Origin: Lenzites betulinus
Taxonomy: Eukaryota > Basidiomycota > Agaricomycetes > Polyporales > Polyporaceae
Direction: 5' to 3'
DNA length: 64,000 nt
NCBI GenBank assembly: GCA_022264855.1
Contig: JABYQU010000009.1
Location: 124,001-188,000 of the forward strand
The position numbers and the translations under genes were made by a program. Below are positions 11,740 through 22,996 of the stretch, piece by piece (position 1 is the first letter of the stretch; every line of letters starts with the position of its first letter). The notes under the pieces were generated by a model. That model was not told where the DNA came from, did no database searches, and saw nothing but the letters and a program-made list of their open reading frames with translations.

Positions 11740-12071
11740 AGTCTCTAAAGCTTCACCGGCACCGATGCAGCCAGGCATATTATATTGGTATACCGCGAGA
11801 AATACAAGCGCTGACGGAGACGCATCCTTCCAAACGGGGACAACAGCGGGCGTCTGCTCACCGAGCTCCGTTATTTGTATATGTTTGGAGCCAGCCGTCC
11901 AGGAGAGTTGAGAGGGAAATCCTAAAGGCCTGAGTCACATGATCCTACCAGCGCTAATATACTACACCAGCGCTAATATCTAATGTTTGGCGCTTCTGGA
12001 CTTAGCCTATACCCCATCCCCCCGGCGAATCCGTCCCCCTCAACTCGAGTGCGGCGGTGGGTAGGAGCCTG
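11740..12071 (-). repeat. Right 332-bp terminal inverted repeat
   Basis: Reverse complement of 10586-10917, ending GGGTAGGAGCCTG immediately before the second CTGGCATAC. The near-identity of the arms points to a fairly recent insertion or to ongoing gene conversion between them. Confidence 0.9.
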
Positions 12072-12080
12072 CTGGCATAC

Positions 12081-14495
12081 ACTTTCAACAGTTGACTAGT
12101 GTTCATTTTAGAAGACAAACTAAATATGCACAGAATTATTCATCAATCTGTGGATGCTTGCATTTAATAATATTTGTCTGAATGTGATATTATACTATTA
12201 GTATGTTTTATTATAACTTACTCCGATATTTATTCACTATAGCATAATACATATAGACTTCAATTGGCCAGCCTGGCCATTAACCCCAGTGAGAACAAGC
12301 AATGATGCTATGTACTGTAAGCTATTGCTTTAGATCTTACCCAATCAAATAGCTCCAATACTCCTGTAATAGATAAAGTGCCAAAAGAATAGATTATTTT
12401 CTATTAAATCTCAGGCACAGTCATTGTAATCCATTACTATCTATCAAGTATCATTATATTTAAGTGCAATACACTGTCCACCTTGCTATACATTTAATAT
12501 CCAAAATCATCTGCCCCCAACCTGCACCCCCCTGTATGCCCTGACCCATGCCCCAACCTGTGTATTAACCTGCATGCCCCACCCTGCACCCCTGCACACC
12601 CTAACCTGTGCCTCCATCTGCACTGACAGAAACAACTGCACATGGTAGCATCAATATCATTAAATGTCAAGATGGCAGGGGGACTGTACTCTTATAATGA
12701 GGTAGTAACTGGATAAGAGTCATAGTGCCCAGTTGCTGAGGTAATGGTAGGGCTGCTACACAGGGGGGTGGCACTGGCAGGGACAATGAGAGAGATGGCT
12801 ACATGGCATATGGTCTGGCTGCCACACCACTTTGGGCAGCTGCAGATATAGCCCTTCTGCATGTCCTGTTCAGAGTGCTTTATAGAGAGCATGCAGAGCC
12901 TCTCCCTCTTAGAGAGGGAGAGTGTCACAGATTCCCATGTACAGGCACTTATTTTCATGCCTAATTGTGTCTCTAATCTAATTTGTTATGACATCTAATA
13001 TAGGGTTAGGGCTACACTTTTTATATATGTTCTAGGTACTGCTGGAAGGGCCTAGATAGGGACTATTCTAGAACTAGTTGGTAAAGTACAGTATCTGATT
13101 AGCTACTCATTTTCCAGACCTGAGGTCTAGGACAGAGCCTAGCCTAGAGGATGACTCATGCACTTGCATCATTATAATGTTGTGCACTTACTCATAGCTT
13201 ACTTATAGGAGTACCAGGGGACATGTCCTGGGTCCCAGGGAGACCTCTGCACATATATATAAGGAGCCTCCTGAGGGCTTTCCCCCTCAGACTTATCCAC
13301 TTATTGCTTACACCTCTCTACTCTCATCTAACCTCTCTTCGAACCTCCCTATACTAAGTGAGTATTAATTTTCGGGTTTTTCCTTGATAGAGAGGACTCA
13401 GGAGGGGGGGATTTGCTGCATATTAGCTTACCAGAAATAGGCACACTTTGTATTACTCTAATAAGGCACATTGTCAGTGCCCACATAGATTTCAGTAAAA
13501 GGAAAGTGATTTTGGTGAAATATAGACAGCAATGCATTCAAAATAACATTGATGATAGCCAAAGTGACATTAATAACAGCTGAAATGACAAAACTGGAAT
13601 AAAGGGCACTCAACTGAGCTTCAAATGAATACAAATAGTTGTTAATAGTGGCTACACAATGGCAATATGTCACACTCTGCTACAATATTGCTTTTTGTCA
13701 CTAGGTGTCAACTGTAATTACTCATAATTATATCTCTAGCTGTTTCATAATTCTTGATATATAAAGTTTGCAAAAAGAATTATGCCTATGAAAGGAGGAC
13801 AGTACTTTTAACTGATGCATTCTATTGCACTAGCTTACTCAATTATTTTGTCTTACAATCTTACTCAAGAGAAACTTACCATTGTGTATAAGTAAGAATA
13901 AAAAGCTTACAAACCTGGCTTAAAGCTGTTATAGAGGACATAAAATATAGGTCAAATTTTATATTGCAGGCAGGTATTATGTATCTCACATATGCCACCT
14001 ACCACAATGGGTATTCTACATATATAGACCTTATCTATAGTTTTATATACAATGTTTTACTGCAGATTCCTGCAACTTCTTGATGTTTGCTAGGCCTGTC
14101 TATAGCAACCAAGCTTATAAGTAGAAAATTTGACTACATATACTGTTTTACCTCCTGTTACACCAGCTTACCATATTCTGTTATTTTATATGCTCACTAA
14201 TATAGTATATATCATTATATAAAGATATTTGAAAAAGAAAAGCTTGTAAACCCAGTTTACTGTTATCATTATGCATCAATATAAGTCAAAATCTTGTTAT
14301 TTTAACCTTGTGCTAGTTGGTATTATAATTATCTAGTAGCTGTATCTGACTTAGATACTGCACCTTTATGTATATATATAATATTGTTCTCAACACAATT
14401 ATATACTACACATTTATACTAGCCAAATGCCCTCATCTGCTCCTAGCAGCTTCCTACTCATAGGCCTTTGTTTCTCTCCACACATCAAGGTATAT
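12081..14495. other. CpG-depleted, A+T-rich gene-free region
   Basis: No recognisable gene. There are stop codons in all frames every few dozen codons, long A/T runs, and almost no CG dinucleotides: none from 13,375 to 14,563. A pyrimidine-rich run of CACCCTGCACCCC type occurs near 12,510-12,610. Around 13,200-13,350 there is an ATATATATAAGG box followed by a C/T-rich leader ending at a potential splice donor, probably the fossil promoter or LTR of an old element. The rest appears to be decayed transposon sequence. Confidence 0.7.
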
Positions 14496-15121
14496 TGTTA
14501 GAACCATACTGCTTGGGGCTAGAAGTCTGGTGTCTTAGAGTTTGATGACTAGGGTTTGGGGTTCGGAAGTCTGAGCTGGACTTTGCAACATATGGGCTGA
14601 GGACACTGCAAGACTATTAACAATATGCTGAGCAAACTTGTCAAAGTTCTCTATTTTGGACTAATGAAGTTTAGAGGTAGATGGAAGCCCAGGTAGAGAT
14701 TAGAGGGAATGAATAAAAGAAGAAAGTGCATGCAAAGAAAAGAAGCAAGAGATAAGTATGAAGTCTACAAGGACTTTAGAGTTTGGGATCAGAGGTTAGA
14801 GATTAGAGGTTATAGATCAGACATAGAGTAGGGAGACAAGGGATATCTTAACTGAGTAGCTATAAGATTCCAGGGCAAATATTTATAAGTACAGGACCTA
14901 GCAAGAACAATAACCAAAGGGTTATATAAAATTTGAAGATCAGAGTATGTACAACATTCTCAAGTCTAAGATATAAACAATAAGTATAATTGTCTATACA
15001 AGTTAAAAATGAAATATTGTGATATAGTGTGATTAGACATACAGAATTAGAGGACAGGATTCATAAAACTTTGTTCTCCATCAGGGCTTATACTTTAGAG
15101 TTTGGTGTATGAGATGTAACA
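14496..15121 (+). mobile_element. Solo LTR, TGTTAG...ATGTAACA family (copy 1)
   Basis: Begins TGTTAGAACCATACTG and ends GAGATGTAACA, so the ends form the TG...CA inverted termini of an LTR. Left flank TATAT and right flank CATAT match at 4 of 5 positions and differ by a C/T transition, as expected of an old 5-bp target duplication. The interior carries monotonous AGAGTTTGGGATCAGAGG-type repeats also present at 59.6 and 62.1 kb. No internal retrotransposon sequence adjoins it, so it is a solo LTR. It is heavily CpG-depleted. Confidence 0.7.
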
Positions 15122-15891
15122 CATATGCTAAGATAGGGCCAGCTTAAGAATGACCAGATATGTTGCAAGTAGTGATGCACATAAATTGAGCAGCTTTTTG
15201 TGCAGCTGTACTTAATGTGAGTTTATTCTTGATTAATTAAGCTCTCCCCCCTGTCCCCACTTGCAGGGCTTGCAGTGCAAACATGTCTGGCTCAGAAATT
15301 TTCATCAGTGTAAACAGAAGTAGAATATATATATCCAAATAAAATTAGTGCTTTTGCAGCAGTGGAAGGAGAAATATTATTCTATTGTAATGCCTGCCTC
15401 ATCAAGCTCCTTAAGGATTCCTTGTAGAAGCACATGGTGACCTTGATATCTCTTGCTTGCTCATGCTGCCTGCTTACCCAAAAGCCTACAACAATAGGTG
15501 TCCATAAATCAGTAAGTTTGAGTATAATAGCTATAACAATTTGCCATTACATTGTTGATCAAACCTAGTGGCAAGTACTTGGACATACTGTCTAATGGTT
15601 GCTAATAGAACAGTCTCCAATAAGAAGAGCATGTTCTTCTTGAGGTCCACTTCAGCTCCTTTCTTTGTGAATACAGGGAGCTCCTGATAACAACCCTTGG
15701 CATAGCCCAACACTGTTTGATTGGGTTGAGCTTACAATGGAACTTTGGTAGAAATATGTAGGGTACACCAAGGGTAGCCAAAACCTGTGTGGGTATGTGT
15801 GGGTTTCAACTTAGGGTGTGGGTGTGGGTCTACAGGTCATGACCCAAGTGCTGACCCATACCCGATGCAGCAGGACACCGCTGTTAGGGCG
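15122..15891. other. Repeat-block spacer, nothing recognised
   Basis: About 770 bp of A+T-rich sequence between two LTR-like units. Open frames are short and stop-ridden. CpG begins to reappear after about 15,840, suggesting a younger neighbour. No motif was assigned. Confidence 0.5.
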
Positions 15892-16705
15892 TGTGTCACA
15901 CGATAGGTCCGGAGTTCAGAATTCAAGGGTCTGGAGGGGTCCGGAGTTAGGATGGAGTCCAGACAGAGGTGCAGCACGGAGGAGAAGGACTTCAGCGAAG
16001 CTATCAGCAATGCTCTGAGACCTCCTGAAATTGTTCTTAATTTCTGAGAGAACAAGTAGTCGGAATTGGCCGAAATCTGGGCCTGACTATTCCGGAGTTC
16101 CACACCAACTAAGCACAACAAACTCCAAGACAATTAGAGCAAAACTGAGTCCAGGAGAGGAGAATGAAGAAGATGACAAGGGACAAAGTCTGAGGGAACT
16201 TGTCAAGCAAGCAAGATTAAATAAAGTCTGAAATCCGGAGTTCCGGAGCACAGAGTCTCGGAGTTACTGGATTAGGAAGGTCGGAGTTTGGGGGTCACAA
16301 TGGAGTTAGACCAAGGGAATAGATTAAGGGAGAAGCAAAGGAAGAGAGGTAATAGGATGGGTAATGTGATATCCAAACTGAGGTACTACGGCATTCCATG
16401 TATGTATATATGGGCGGAAACCTTATTGTTAAGGAAGAGAATAAGAATATAGGGAATACCAAATCCAGTGTTCAGAGATTCCGGAGTTTTAGAGTTCCAA
16501 GACAATAGAGCTTATTGTTAAAGAGCAAGGTGGTGCAAGAATGACACAACTGTAAGGGAATAAACACACCAAATTCTGGAGTTCTGGAGTTCCGGAGTGT
16601 GGGAAAGTCAGAGTTTGGAGGTCTGGATATGCAGGAACTTGGAGTACAAAGTCCAGAGCATGGGAAAACCGGAATTTGGAGCTACAGTGCACATAGAGCA
16701 TAACA
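15892..16705 (+). mobile_element. Putative LTR, second GGAGTTCCGGAG-rich family
   Basis: Starts TGTTAGGGCGTGTGTCAC and can be ended at GAGCATAACA, giving about 814 bp with TG...CA termini. The body is built of repeated GGAGTTCCGGAGT, GGAGTTTGGAGGTCTGG and similar units. Its last 140 bp are found again at 55,893-56,036. No matching 5-bp flanks were seen (ACCGC against ACATG), so the ends are provisional and it may be a truncated or composite copy. Confidence 0.5.
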
Positions 16706-18105
16706 ACATGCCTCATTAGCAACCTCTGTGTCTGTTAAGTGTGTGTTCAGTGCTGGCCCACTCCTTTTACCGCATGTCTGCAACAGACTGAAGCCTAAGA
16801 GCATGCATGCTCTGCTTTGCCTTGGGAGCAGGAGCTGTGCTGGTTTGATCAAGATGTCAGAATCTGATGCCCTCAAGGTCAAAGCTTTGGAGGAGCTTAA
16901 GGGCAACAAAGACATAGAACTCGGTGAAGGCTAGAATAAGATGAACATAGTACATAGTGACTGAACTTGTATTGTGTGATCCTCTGAAGGCCATGAACAT
17001 GTCAATGTCCTCATGACAGCGCTGTATATGTAGTCCCTCATCTGATATGTGAATTCATTGTGTATCTAGATTGCACATGGCACCCTTACCATATGTTGAG
17101 ATGATTGTGTGTGTGGAATGGAGTCAGTGAAAAGTGGCACAAATTTCACTATGCATATCCTCCATCACTTTCCCTTCCCACTTCTCTTGTCCTTATAGCA
17201 TGGAAGGCAACTTGTCAGGGAACACCATAACAACAGAAAGAAATGCAAGCACATCCAACAGCACATGAATCTCATCACTTGCACAGACAGAGTCGCAAAC
17301 CAAAATCCATTCACCAGCTAGAAATACATGATAGCCCATTAATTAAGCAAAAATATATATAGGATCACTGCAGGAACAGTCAATCCAGGCACACAGCAGT
17401 CAGGTGGTGACGTACCCGACAGCAACGACATAGCAAAAGTAAAAGGGCACCCGAGGGGCAGCACAATGGACTGGCCAGTCGAGACAACTCTCACTCGGGA
17501 ACAATGAAGGAGGCCCTAGAGGCATATCCAGTTGAATGCATGCACAACTCGAAGACACGAAAACATACCCAGTAAACCCAATAAATATCCCCACCCCAAC
17601 TAACCATTCGGAACGCATTGGCGTCACGGGCCGCCATCTAAGAAATTAGGAGTATAAGAGCTACGAGCACATGAATGGGCACGGGGACACTCACGAGATT
17701 AGCCATGACCATGGAAACTCCACCCCAGGACAAAGCTAAGGGTGTCGTCCATGTAGCAGGGCAAGGACCCGGAGAAGATGAAAATGGGCAAAGAATAGGC
17801 ACCAGTCCGCATCAGATACTTATGGAAAGCCCAGTGCTAGACATAAGCGGCCTCCCACACGGGCAGATATCCCCTAATGGGAAGCCCTCAGGGAACATTC
17901 TGAAACATTCCAGGACATTCCAAGGTCACCTGATAAAGCACAGAATTTTGAACAAATAAGTCAGATGACTGGGCTGTGTACCAGGAAACCAGGCTGCATA
18001 CTAGGATCAAGACTGCCTTGAAAAACCATACGGCACACTACAAACCAGCGCAAGGTCCATCTATGATGTACAGATTGATACAAATCACTATCGATTTGCC
18101 AAGGA
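16706..18105. other. Gene-free stretch with a CpG step at about 17.4 kb
   Basis: From 16,706 to about 17,395 the sequence is CpG-poor and unassigned. From 17,400 CpG rises sharply, marking the left edge of a younger island that continues to the 18.4-kb ORF. On the minus strand, 17,580-17,710 shows exon-like pieces with plausible GT/AG borders, but no protein family was recognised. Confidence 0.45.
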
Positions 18106-18196
18106 AAATCAATCGGACAAATTATGGGAAATCAATCGGACAAATTATGGGAAATCAATCGGACAAATTATGGGAAATCAATCCGACAAATTATGG
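18106..18196. repeat. Tandem repeat, 23-bp unit, about four copies
   Basis: The unit AATCGGACAAATTATGGG with a short AAATC lead recurs four times at 23-bp spacing. The last copy differs by one base (CCGAC). It lies about 120 bp upstream of the TATA box of the next ORF, so it may act as an upstream promoter repeat. Confidence 0.85.
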
Positions 18197-18313
18197 AAAT
18201 ACTCGGCATTGTAAAATATCATCCAAGCAAACATACGAAGGACTCACACAGCCTGGAGACCTGGAGATGGAGCAAAAAAATGCGAAGTTCACTCACAAGG
18301 GGGCCAGAAAACA

Positions 18314-18320
18314 TATAAAA
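18314..18320 (+). promoter_or_regulatory. TATA box of the 18.4-kb ORF
   Basis: TATAAAA, 71 bp upstream of the ATG at 18391. It is followed by a C/A/T-rich leader containing CAGCATCACCAAC. Consensus TATA boxes are not seen at the cellular genes of this window but recur at the transposon-associated ORFs. Confidence 0.65.
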
Positions 18321-18390
18321 GGGACCCATACAACCCCCAGTCAGCATCACCAACTCCTCTGCCCACCACGGAAACTCCTCTACTACCACC

Positions 18391-19422
18391 ATGCCTTCTC
18401 ACTCCTCTCCCATCCCTGAACCTGGTCATTCTGACAGGTTTGCTCACATCTACTCTTTTTATACTCATATTAGTCGGGACTGCATATTCCCCCACTATCC
18501 CCCAGGCTCTACCCTCCCCTCAGGCACAATCTGTGTCACCAAGGTCCCTGCTCCCTGGGACCCCAGCACCACAGTGGACTTCTTCCTCTTCAGGGACACA
18601 CAGGTCACCCAGGAAGGTGGGCCAGCCCAGCATGGCATCACAGCCCTTCTGTTTGAGCCAGACCCCTGCCCTGAGCTGCGCCCAGTCCAGCCTGACCACC
18701 CTTCTGACCAGCCCCCCAGCCAGTCCCCCAACTTCTTCCCTGGACCTATCTCATACCAGTTTGTCATCTCCAGATCTCCCTCCCTGGCAGCGCCCACACC
18801 CCCTTCCACCCCCAGGGACCTTCTCGCGGAACTGGCCCAGACCCAACCGGAGCTCACCTCGGACTATGCTGAAGAACTGGCCGCAGCCCTCAACCAGGTT
18901 GCCCTTCAGAACCAGCGTCCACCCAGCCCAGGGCCTGTTCCACCACCCCTACCTCAGACCCACACACAAGCCCCCCAGAGGAGCCCATCAACCCCGGGTA
19001 CCACATCCCCTGTAGTCTCCTCCATCAACAGCTCGGGCAGTGACCTCGCAGACTTCAAAACGGACTCAGACACTTACATACCCCGTCCCTACAACCTTCG
19101 CCCTCGCCCTGTTCGTGCCCCTGTGCCCTTCTACTTGAGGAAGACCACTCGTGGCCGGCCCATGACTCGCCTCCCTACCCCACTTCCCCGTGCCCATAAG
19201 GCGGACCTCGCCCTCCATGAGATCGAGCTCAAGGTGCTCGTCGGTCTGCTCGAGGTGCCAGCCCGCCTCTGGAGCCGCATGGAGTGCCACTTCATTAGCA
19301 CTACCACTCGGTCACTCCGCCGCACAGCTACCGGTGGCCTCGGACATGGAGAGGCAGCTACCACCTACGACTCAGACCTTAGCATGTCCGACATACATAC
19401 CGACTCTGCTACCCTTCTCTAA
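18391..19422 (+). CDS. Uncharacterised proline-rich protein (343 aa), orphan in repeat block
   Basis: Not recognised. It is a single uninterrupted frame of 343 codons with CpG-rich codon use, starting at the first ATG after a TATA box and a C-rich leader in a CACCATG context. The first 130 residues look globular, with HYPPGSTLPSGTICVTKV, VDFFLFRDTQV and a GPISYQFVISRS stretch. Residues about 130-235 are a Pro/Ser/Gln-rich linker. The C-terminal third is basic then acidic, with YNLRPRPVRAPVPFYLRKTT and an Asp/Ser-rich end. There is no signal peptide or membrane span. It has no homology I can name to gag, pol or transposase. Since the flanks are transposon sequence, it may be an accessory ORF of an element or a recently captured gene. 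An open frame this long in a block where other frames are ruined suggests it is young or constrained. Confidence 0.6.
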   Translation: MPSHSSPIPEPGHSDRFAHIYSFYTHISRDCIFPHYPPGSTLPSGTICVTKVPAPWDPSTTVDFFLFRDTQVTQEGGPAQHGITALLFEPDPCPELRPVQPDHPSDQPPSQSPNFFPGPISYQFVISRSPSLAAPTPPSTPRDLLAELAQTQPELTSDYAEELAAALNQVALQNQRPPSPGPVPPPLPQTHTQAPQRSPSTPGTTSPVVSSINSSGSDLADFKTDSDTYIPRPYNLRPRPVRAPVPFYLRKTTRGRPMTRLPTPLPRAHKADLALHEIELKVLVGLLEVPARLWSRMECHFISTTTRSLRRTATGGLGHGEAATTYDSDLSMSDIHTDSATLL

Positions 19423-20552
19423 GCCCCACCGTAACCTGCTTACCCCAAGTCTCTCACCGGACAGATCCATATCTATGGCCACCCTATCTATTCTCCAACC
19501 TATGCACTTCAAACACCTATCTATTTGCCCCGTCCGTATTTAAAACACTCCCGTACTTATTTGTCTCCCCTATGCCACATCCCTCAGATATCTTGTACAG
19601 CGCCAGACACCCCCCCCTTTTCCGTTCTGATACCCAAGAACATCTATATTATATGTTGCATGTGCATCCAAGCGGACAAGCAAGCGCATACGGGCAGACT
19701 CGAGCCAACGGGCCCGAGCCGGAACCTTGTACACGCTCCCCCACCCGACGCATGCACGCGCGCGGGCCAAAGAAGCAAGAAATAAAATAAAAACGAGAAA
19801 AGGTGTACCTTGGGCGGTGTGCGCGTGCATGCCGCCGAGCGAGACCGGAACGGAGCTTGAACTACCTCCCGGGGAACGACGAAGTGCGCCCATTGGGGCG
19901 GGAAAGACAGTCAAGGAGATAGGGCAGAAGGACGCGAATGAAAAGGGGGCAACGCCTGACAGACAACGGACGCGCGTCACCTCTGGTGCGCCCGCAAAAC
20001 CACAAGACGACGGACAGGTTTAATGGCAAGTTATTAGACCACGGGAACCTGGCAAAACGAACAAACAACGGTCGGCAAATGTGACGGCCGGCGGCACCGG
20101 CACACACAAACAAACACTCCTACCCAACGCGTTGACAACTTCATGCCTGAAGGCAGCAAAACATGACACGGGGCAAAAGGCAACAAGCGATGCGGCTGGG
20201 CTTGTCTGCTGCCATCGCCACTGTACGAAGCTGAGGAGAAGTTAGTACTTACCGGACATGGGCGGCACACCGCGGCGATCCCACTTCCCTACCCTACAAA
20301 CCCCACTAAACAAAACATCGAGTTTGGTGAGCCGAGGGCGATGAGGCAGTGAGGACGAGGGCGACGAGGCAGCGAGGGCGACCAGCAAGGACGAGGGCAA
20401 CGAGGATGGCGAGGGCGATAAGGACGAGGATGACGAGGAAGGGCACGAGGGTTATAGTAGAGCAAAATGGGACACGCCACCTACCGCAGCAGGTTTGGGT
20501 GCAGGTGCCTACCGCCACGCGCACGCACACCCCCCGATTAGGAAGTGTGCGC
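19423..20552. other. Gene-free CpG-rich spacer
   Basis: About 1.1 kb between the orphan ORF and the LTR at 20.55 kb. It includes the presumed 3' end of the ORF, a CpG-rich unassigned stretch, and a purine-rich simple repeat listed separately. Several short open frames overlap on both strands and none shows family motifs. Confidence 0.5.
20330..20455 (+). repeat. Purine-rich GAGGGCGA / GAGGACGA simple repeat
   Basis: About 125 bp of degenerate 6-mer units such as GAGGGC, GACGAG and GAGGAC, with nearly all pyrimidines restricted to single C or T positions. It is a microsatellite-like tract; open frames across it are by-products of the repeat. Confidence 0.75.
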
Positions 20553-21793
20553 TGTCACACACCAAACCAGTTTGGTACTGGAGCCTGACGGCTAGTGGTA
20601 CAGACAGTGTGTGAACCAAAGGTCATGAACACAGACATACCATCATCCCAAGCATGCACCAGCAGAAGGTTCTAGCAACCACCAGAGAAGAGCAGAACAG
20701 TACAGAACCTAGCGGAATAGTACGGAACCTAGCGGAACAGTACGGAACCCACTAGAACAGTACAGAACATTGCGGAAACCCCCGGAGACACCTGGAGTAG
20801 TCAGAGAACATCCCAGAACCATCTAGAAGATGCTAGCATCAACATAGAACAAGCAGGAATAAAGGAGTAACCACAAGAACAGACTGGAACCAGAGAGAAT
20901 GAGCCAGAACACAGCAGAACATTCTAGAAAGTATGAGAAAGACACGGAACATTCCGAGAGAAGGCGCCGGAAGCTTCTCAACATACCAAGAACTGTCTGG
21001 AAGGATCTATGGAAGTGCCTGGAAGAGTGTGGAATATTCTGGAATATTCTGGAAGGAGTAGGAAAGAGGTAGAAGGATGGAGAAAGTGCTGGGCATGGAT
21101 TCGTCAGCGTAGATTTTGCTTACATATGTATTACCAATCAGCTCCCATGCCCCTTGTCCTCAGGTATAAATACTGGGGTGAGCAAGGCAGGGAGGGAATA
21201 ACACACATTTTCTCAGCTATTTCCTCTTGCCTGCCATGCAAGCCAGCTTGCAGTGGCATAAGCAGTAGCACCAGTAGCACACTCAGCTTAGCAGTCACAT
21301 CAGCCAACTACCCACAGTCATTACCCTTAGTAGCCCACAGATTGAGCTAGATTAGTTGGGATTTGCCGTGAATCTTACGACAACTACTAGCATACGACAT
21401 TGCACGACAGAACATGGATTTGTTAGATTGGTTGGGGTTCACCGGAGCCTTACGACAACCACTAACCTCAGGAGACATAGAGACTCAGACGACCCAGAAC
21501 ACAGAAGACACATGCAAGATATTGCACGGCCACGACCACTCGCAGAATCAGGACACCCTCGCACACACCTACGACACACAGAGACACCGTTATAGTTTCT
21601 ATATCACACCATACCACACATCGCGGACTGTCATACAGGATCACAGCCAGCCCGGCTTAGTCACGAACTCGGCGAGGCCTCTGTTGGAAAAGAAGAAACC
21701 CCACACACTTTGCGGCAGAATCCGGAATCATCTATTACATTAAACCCCTCACCATCTTTATTAATCAATCGATTCCCGGATATTCATCCGACA
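20553..21793 (+). mobile_element. LTR of gypsy family A (probable solo LTR)
   Basis: Starts TGTCACACACCAAACCAG and ends GATATTCATCCGACA: TG...CA termini over 1241 bp. The first 1000 bp recur at 63,042-64,000 with high identity, and the last 70 bp are closely shared with the LTR at 27,692-28,813, so all belong to one clade. The U3 part contains short tandem units (GGAACAGTACGGAACC and variants). A TATAAAT lies at 21,165. The last 4 bases before it and the first 4 after it are both GCGC, a possible but low-complexity duplication. No gag-pol of this subfamily adjoins it, so it is probably solo. Confidence 0.75.
21165..21171 (+). promoter_or_regulatory. TATA box inside LTR family A
   Basis: TATAAAT in the context CAGGTATAAATACTGG, conserved at 63,612-63,618 and, as GGGTATAAATACC, in the LTR at 27.7-28.8 kb. 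Its conservation between divergent LTRs marks the U3/R promoter. Confidence 0.75.
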
Positions 21794-22166
21794 GCGCGCG
21801 CAAGCACGAGCAGGCCCGATCAGGCGCACTGACTAAAGTGTGTGTGTCAGCACCAAATTGGGAAGCCTTACTCAAGCACACACCAACACTATATAAGGCT
21901 AGGTAATGTATGGGACTGACGTCACTGCTCCAGCCCCGGCCCACGCACGTGACCGCTTGCGCTGCTTACCTCATATTACCAAATTGGGCAAGTGTACCCG
22001 AACGAATGTGCAAGCCCGCATATACCCAGAGAACAAAAGGCCCAACAAATCAACAATAAATATAAATAACTCAGTAATGGACCCCGGACACAGATAAAAT
22101 GACTGCAAGACCGGCGTAACCTCAGAACAATTAAATGAAAAATATTTGGATGGCCAGGAAGCTCCC

Positions 22167-22246
22167 AAAATCACGGAAAATCACAGAAATCACAGAAAAA
22201 TCACAAGAAATCACAGAAAATCACAGACAAGCACAGGAAAATACAG
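22167..22246. repeat. AAATCACAG tandem repeat
   Basis: About eight degenerate 9-10-bp units with the core AAATCACAG. It lies inside an open frame that would encode NHRK-type repeats, but its position ahead of a TATA box makes a regulatory or simple-repeat reading at least as likely. Confidence 0.75.
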
Positions 22247-22314
22247 TGCTCCTAACAACCATCAAAATAGCAGTGTGAATAGCCAAACAGTCCCAGTACA
22301 GCCTTGTAGCAAGA

Positions 22315-22324
22315 TATATATAAG
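22315..22324 (+). promoter_or_regulatory. TATA box TATATATAAG
   Basis: Lies 120 bp upstream of the ATG at 22,444 and is followed by a pyrimidine-rich leader. It is the same promoter style as at 18,314, 23,528 and 43,260. Confidence 0.55.
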
Positions 22325-22630
22325 GACCAGCACTTCAGCACAGACCTTCATACCCATTGATTCCACCATTTACCCAGCTGCTGCCATCACTTATCATCAC
22401 ATCCATCCCATTTACCAACCCGTGGCCTTATCTATCACTTATCATGAAGAACACTGTATTGGAAAGCAAATTACAAGACATAGAACGAGCAGAAAGACAG
22501 TGCTGCCGGCAGGTCGCTGGAGTACTAAGCAAACAGAGAAAGACAAAGAACACCCGTCAAGAAATCATCCAGCAAATGATCAGAAACACAAGGTCTGCAG
22601 TCTATGCACGGGATCGAGAAGCATGCCGCC

Positions 22631-22769
22631 TGTGAGAGACCGTGCCCAGACAATACCACAATCTAACAACTGGGCCAAAAGGCCACTATGCTGAAGCTAT
22701 CAGCATATTTGTCTGGATCTATATAAGCAGTTCCTATGTCACAACATGCCACTCAGCATGATCGTGACA
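22631..22769. repeat. Left LTR of the TRIM-like element
   Basis: 139 bp, identical to 22997-23135. Identical LTRs imply that insertion was recent relative to the CpG-decayed surroundings. Confidence 0.9.
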
Positions 22770-22996
22770 GTGCCTCCCCTTTTGGCACCAAGCCCTCGAA
22801 GGTGCCAGCCTGACATGTCATACTAAGGTGTGGAAACCCTAGGGCTAGCTGGCCTTCAAGAACCCAGGATTGCTTTTTATAGCAGACCCCCAAAGGTTTC
22901 CCAAGCCTCTGTAAGCCACCAGAACAGGGGCCCTGTGGTGCGGACAGAATGCAACCACCAGGGTTTGAACTGGTGACCTGGGAAGCTTCAGCATAC

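Larger units (their letters stand above)
10586..12071. mobile_element. Foldback / non-autonomous Mutator-like DNA transposon
   Basis: A 1486-bp unit bounded by two 332-bp inverted arms (10586-10917 and 11740-12071). The arms start CAGGCTCCTACCC and are nearly identical; one difference seen is GCTTTGGAGAC against GCTTTAGAGAC at the inner edge. The 9-bp duplication CTGGCATAC flanks both ends exactly. Each arm carries two subterminal copies of TATTAGCGCTGGT, which could bind a transposase. The 822-bp centre keeps high CpG content and short open frames (for example 11133-11429 on plus and 11431-11778 on minus), but none resembles a transposase. Long inverted ends plus a 9-bp duplication fit a non-autonomous MULE. 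The centre might be captured host sequence, which cannot be settled here. Confidence 0.85.
21794..22443. other. Leader-like region with an AAATCACAG repeat and a TATA box
   Basis: No recognised gene. It contains AAATCACAG-type units (about eight, 22,167-22,246) and a strong TATATATAAG at 22,315-22,324, about 120 bp before the small ORF at 22,444. The layout (repeat, TATA, C/T-rich leader, ATG) resembles the promoter of the 18.4-kb ORF. Confidence 0.5.

Noticed and set aside
17741..17760. Minus-strand reading CYMDD resembling a reverse transcriptase active site
   Set aside because: The residues before and after do not follow any reverse transcriptase family and a stop follows soon. Chance is the simpler explanation.
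18106..18196. Regular repeats considered as a CRISPR array
   Set aside because: The 23-bp units are directly adjacent with no spacers, and the genome is eukaryotic.
20222..20250. Minus-strand GTAAGTACTAAC...CTCAG, a complete set of splice signals in about 22 nt
   Set aside because: Too short to be spliced by any mechanism I can support, and no coding exons flank it.
22955..22985. tRNA T-arm-like sequence (GGTTTGAACTGG and complement) inside the TRIM-like element
   Set aside because: No D-arm, anticodon arm or acceptor pairing could be found around it, so it is not a tRNA gene; it may only be a chance stem-loop.
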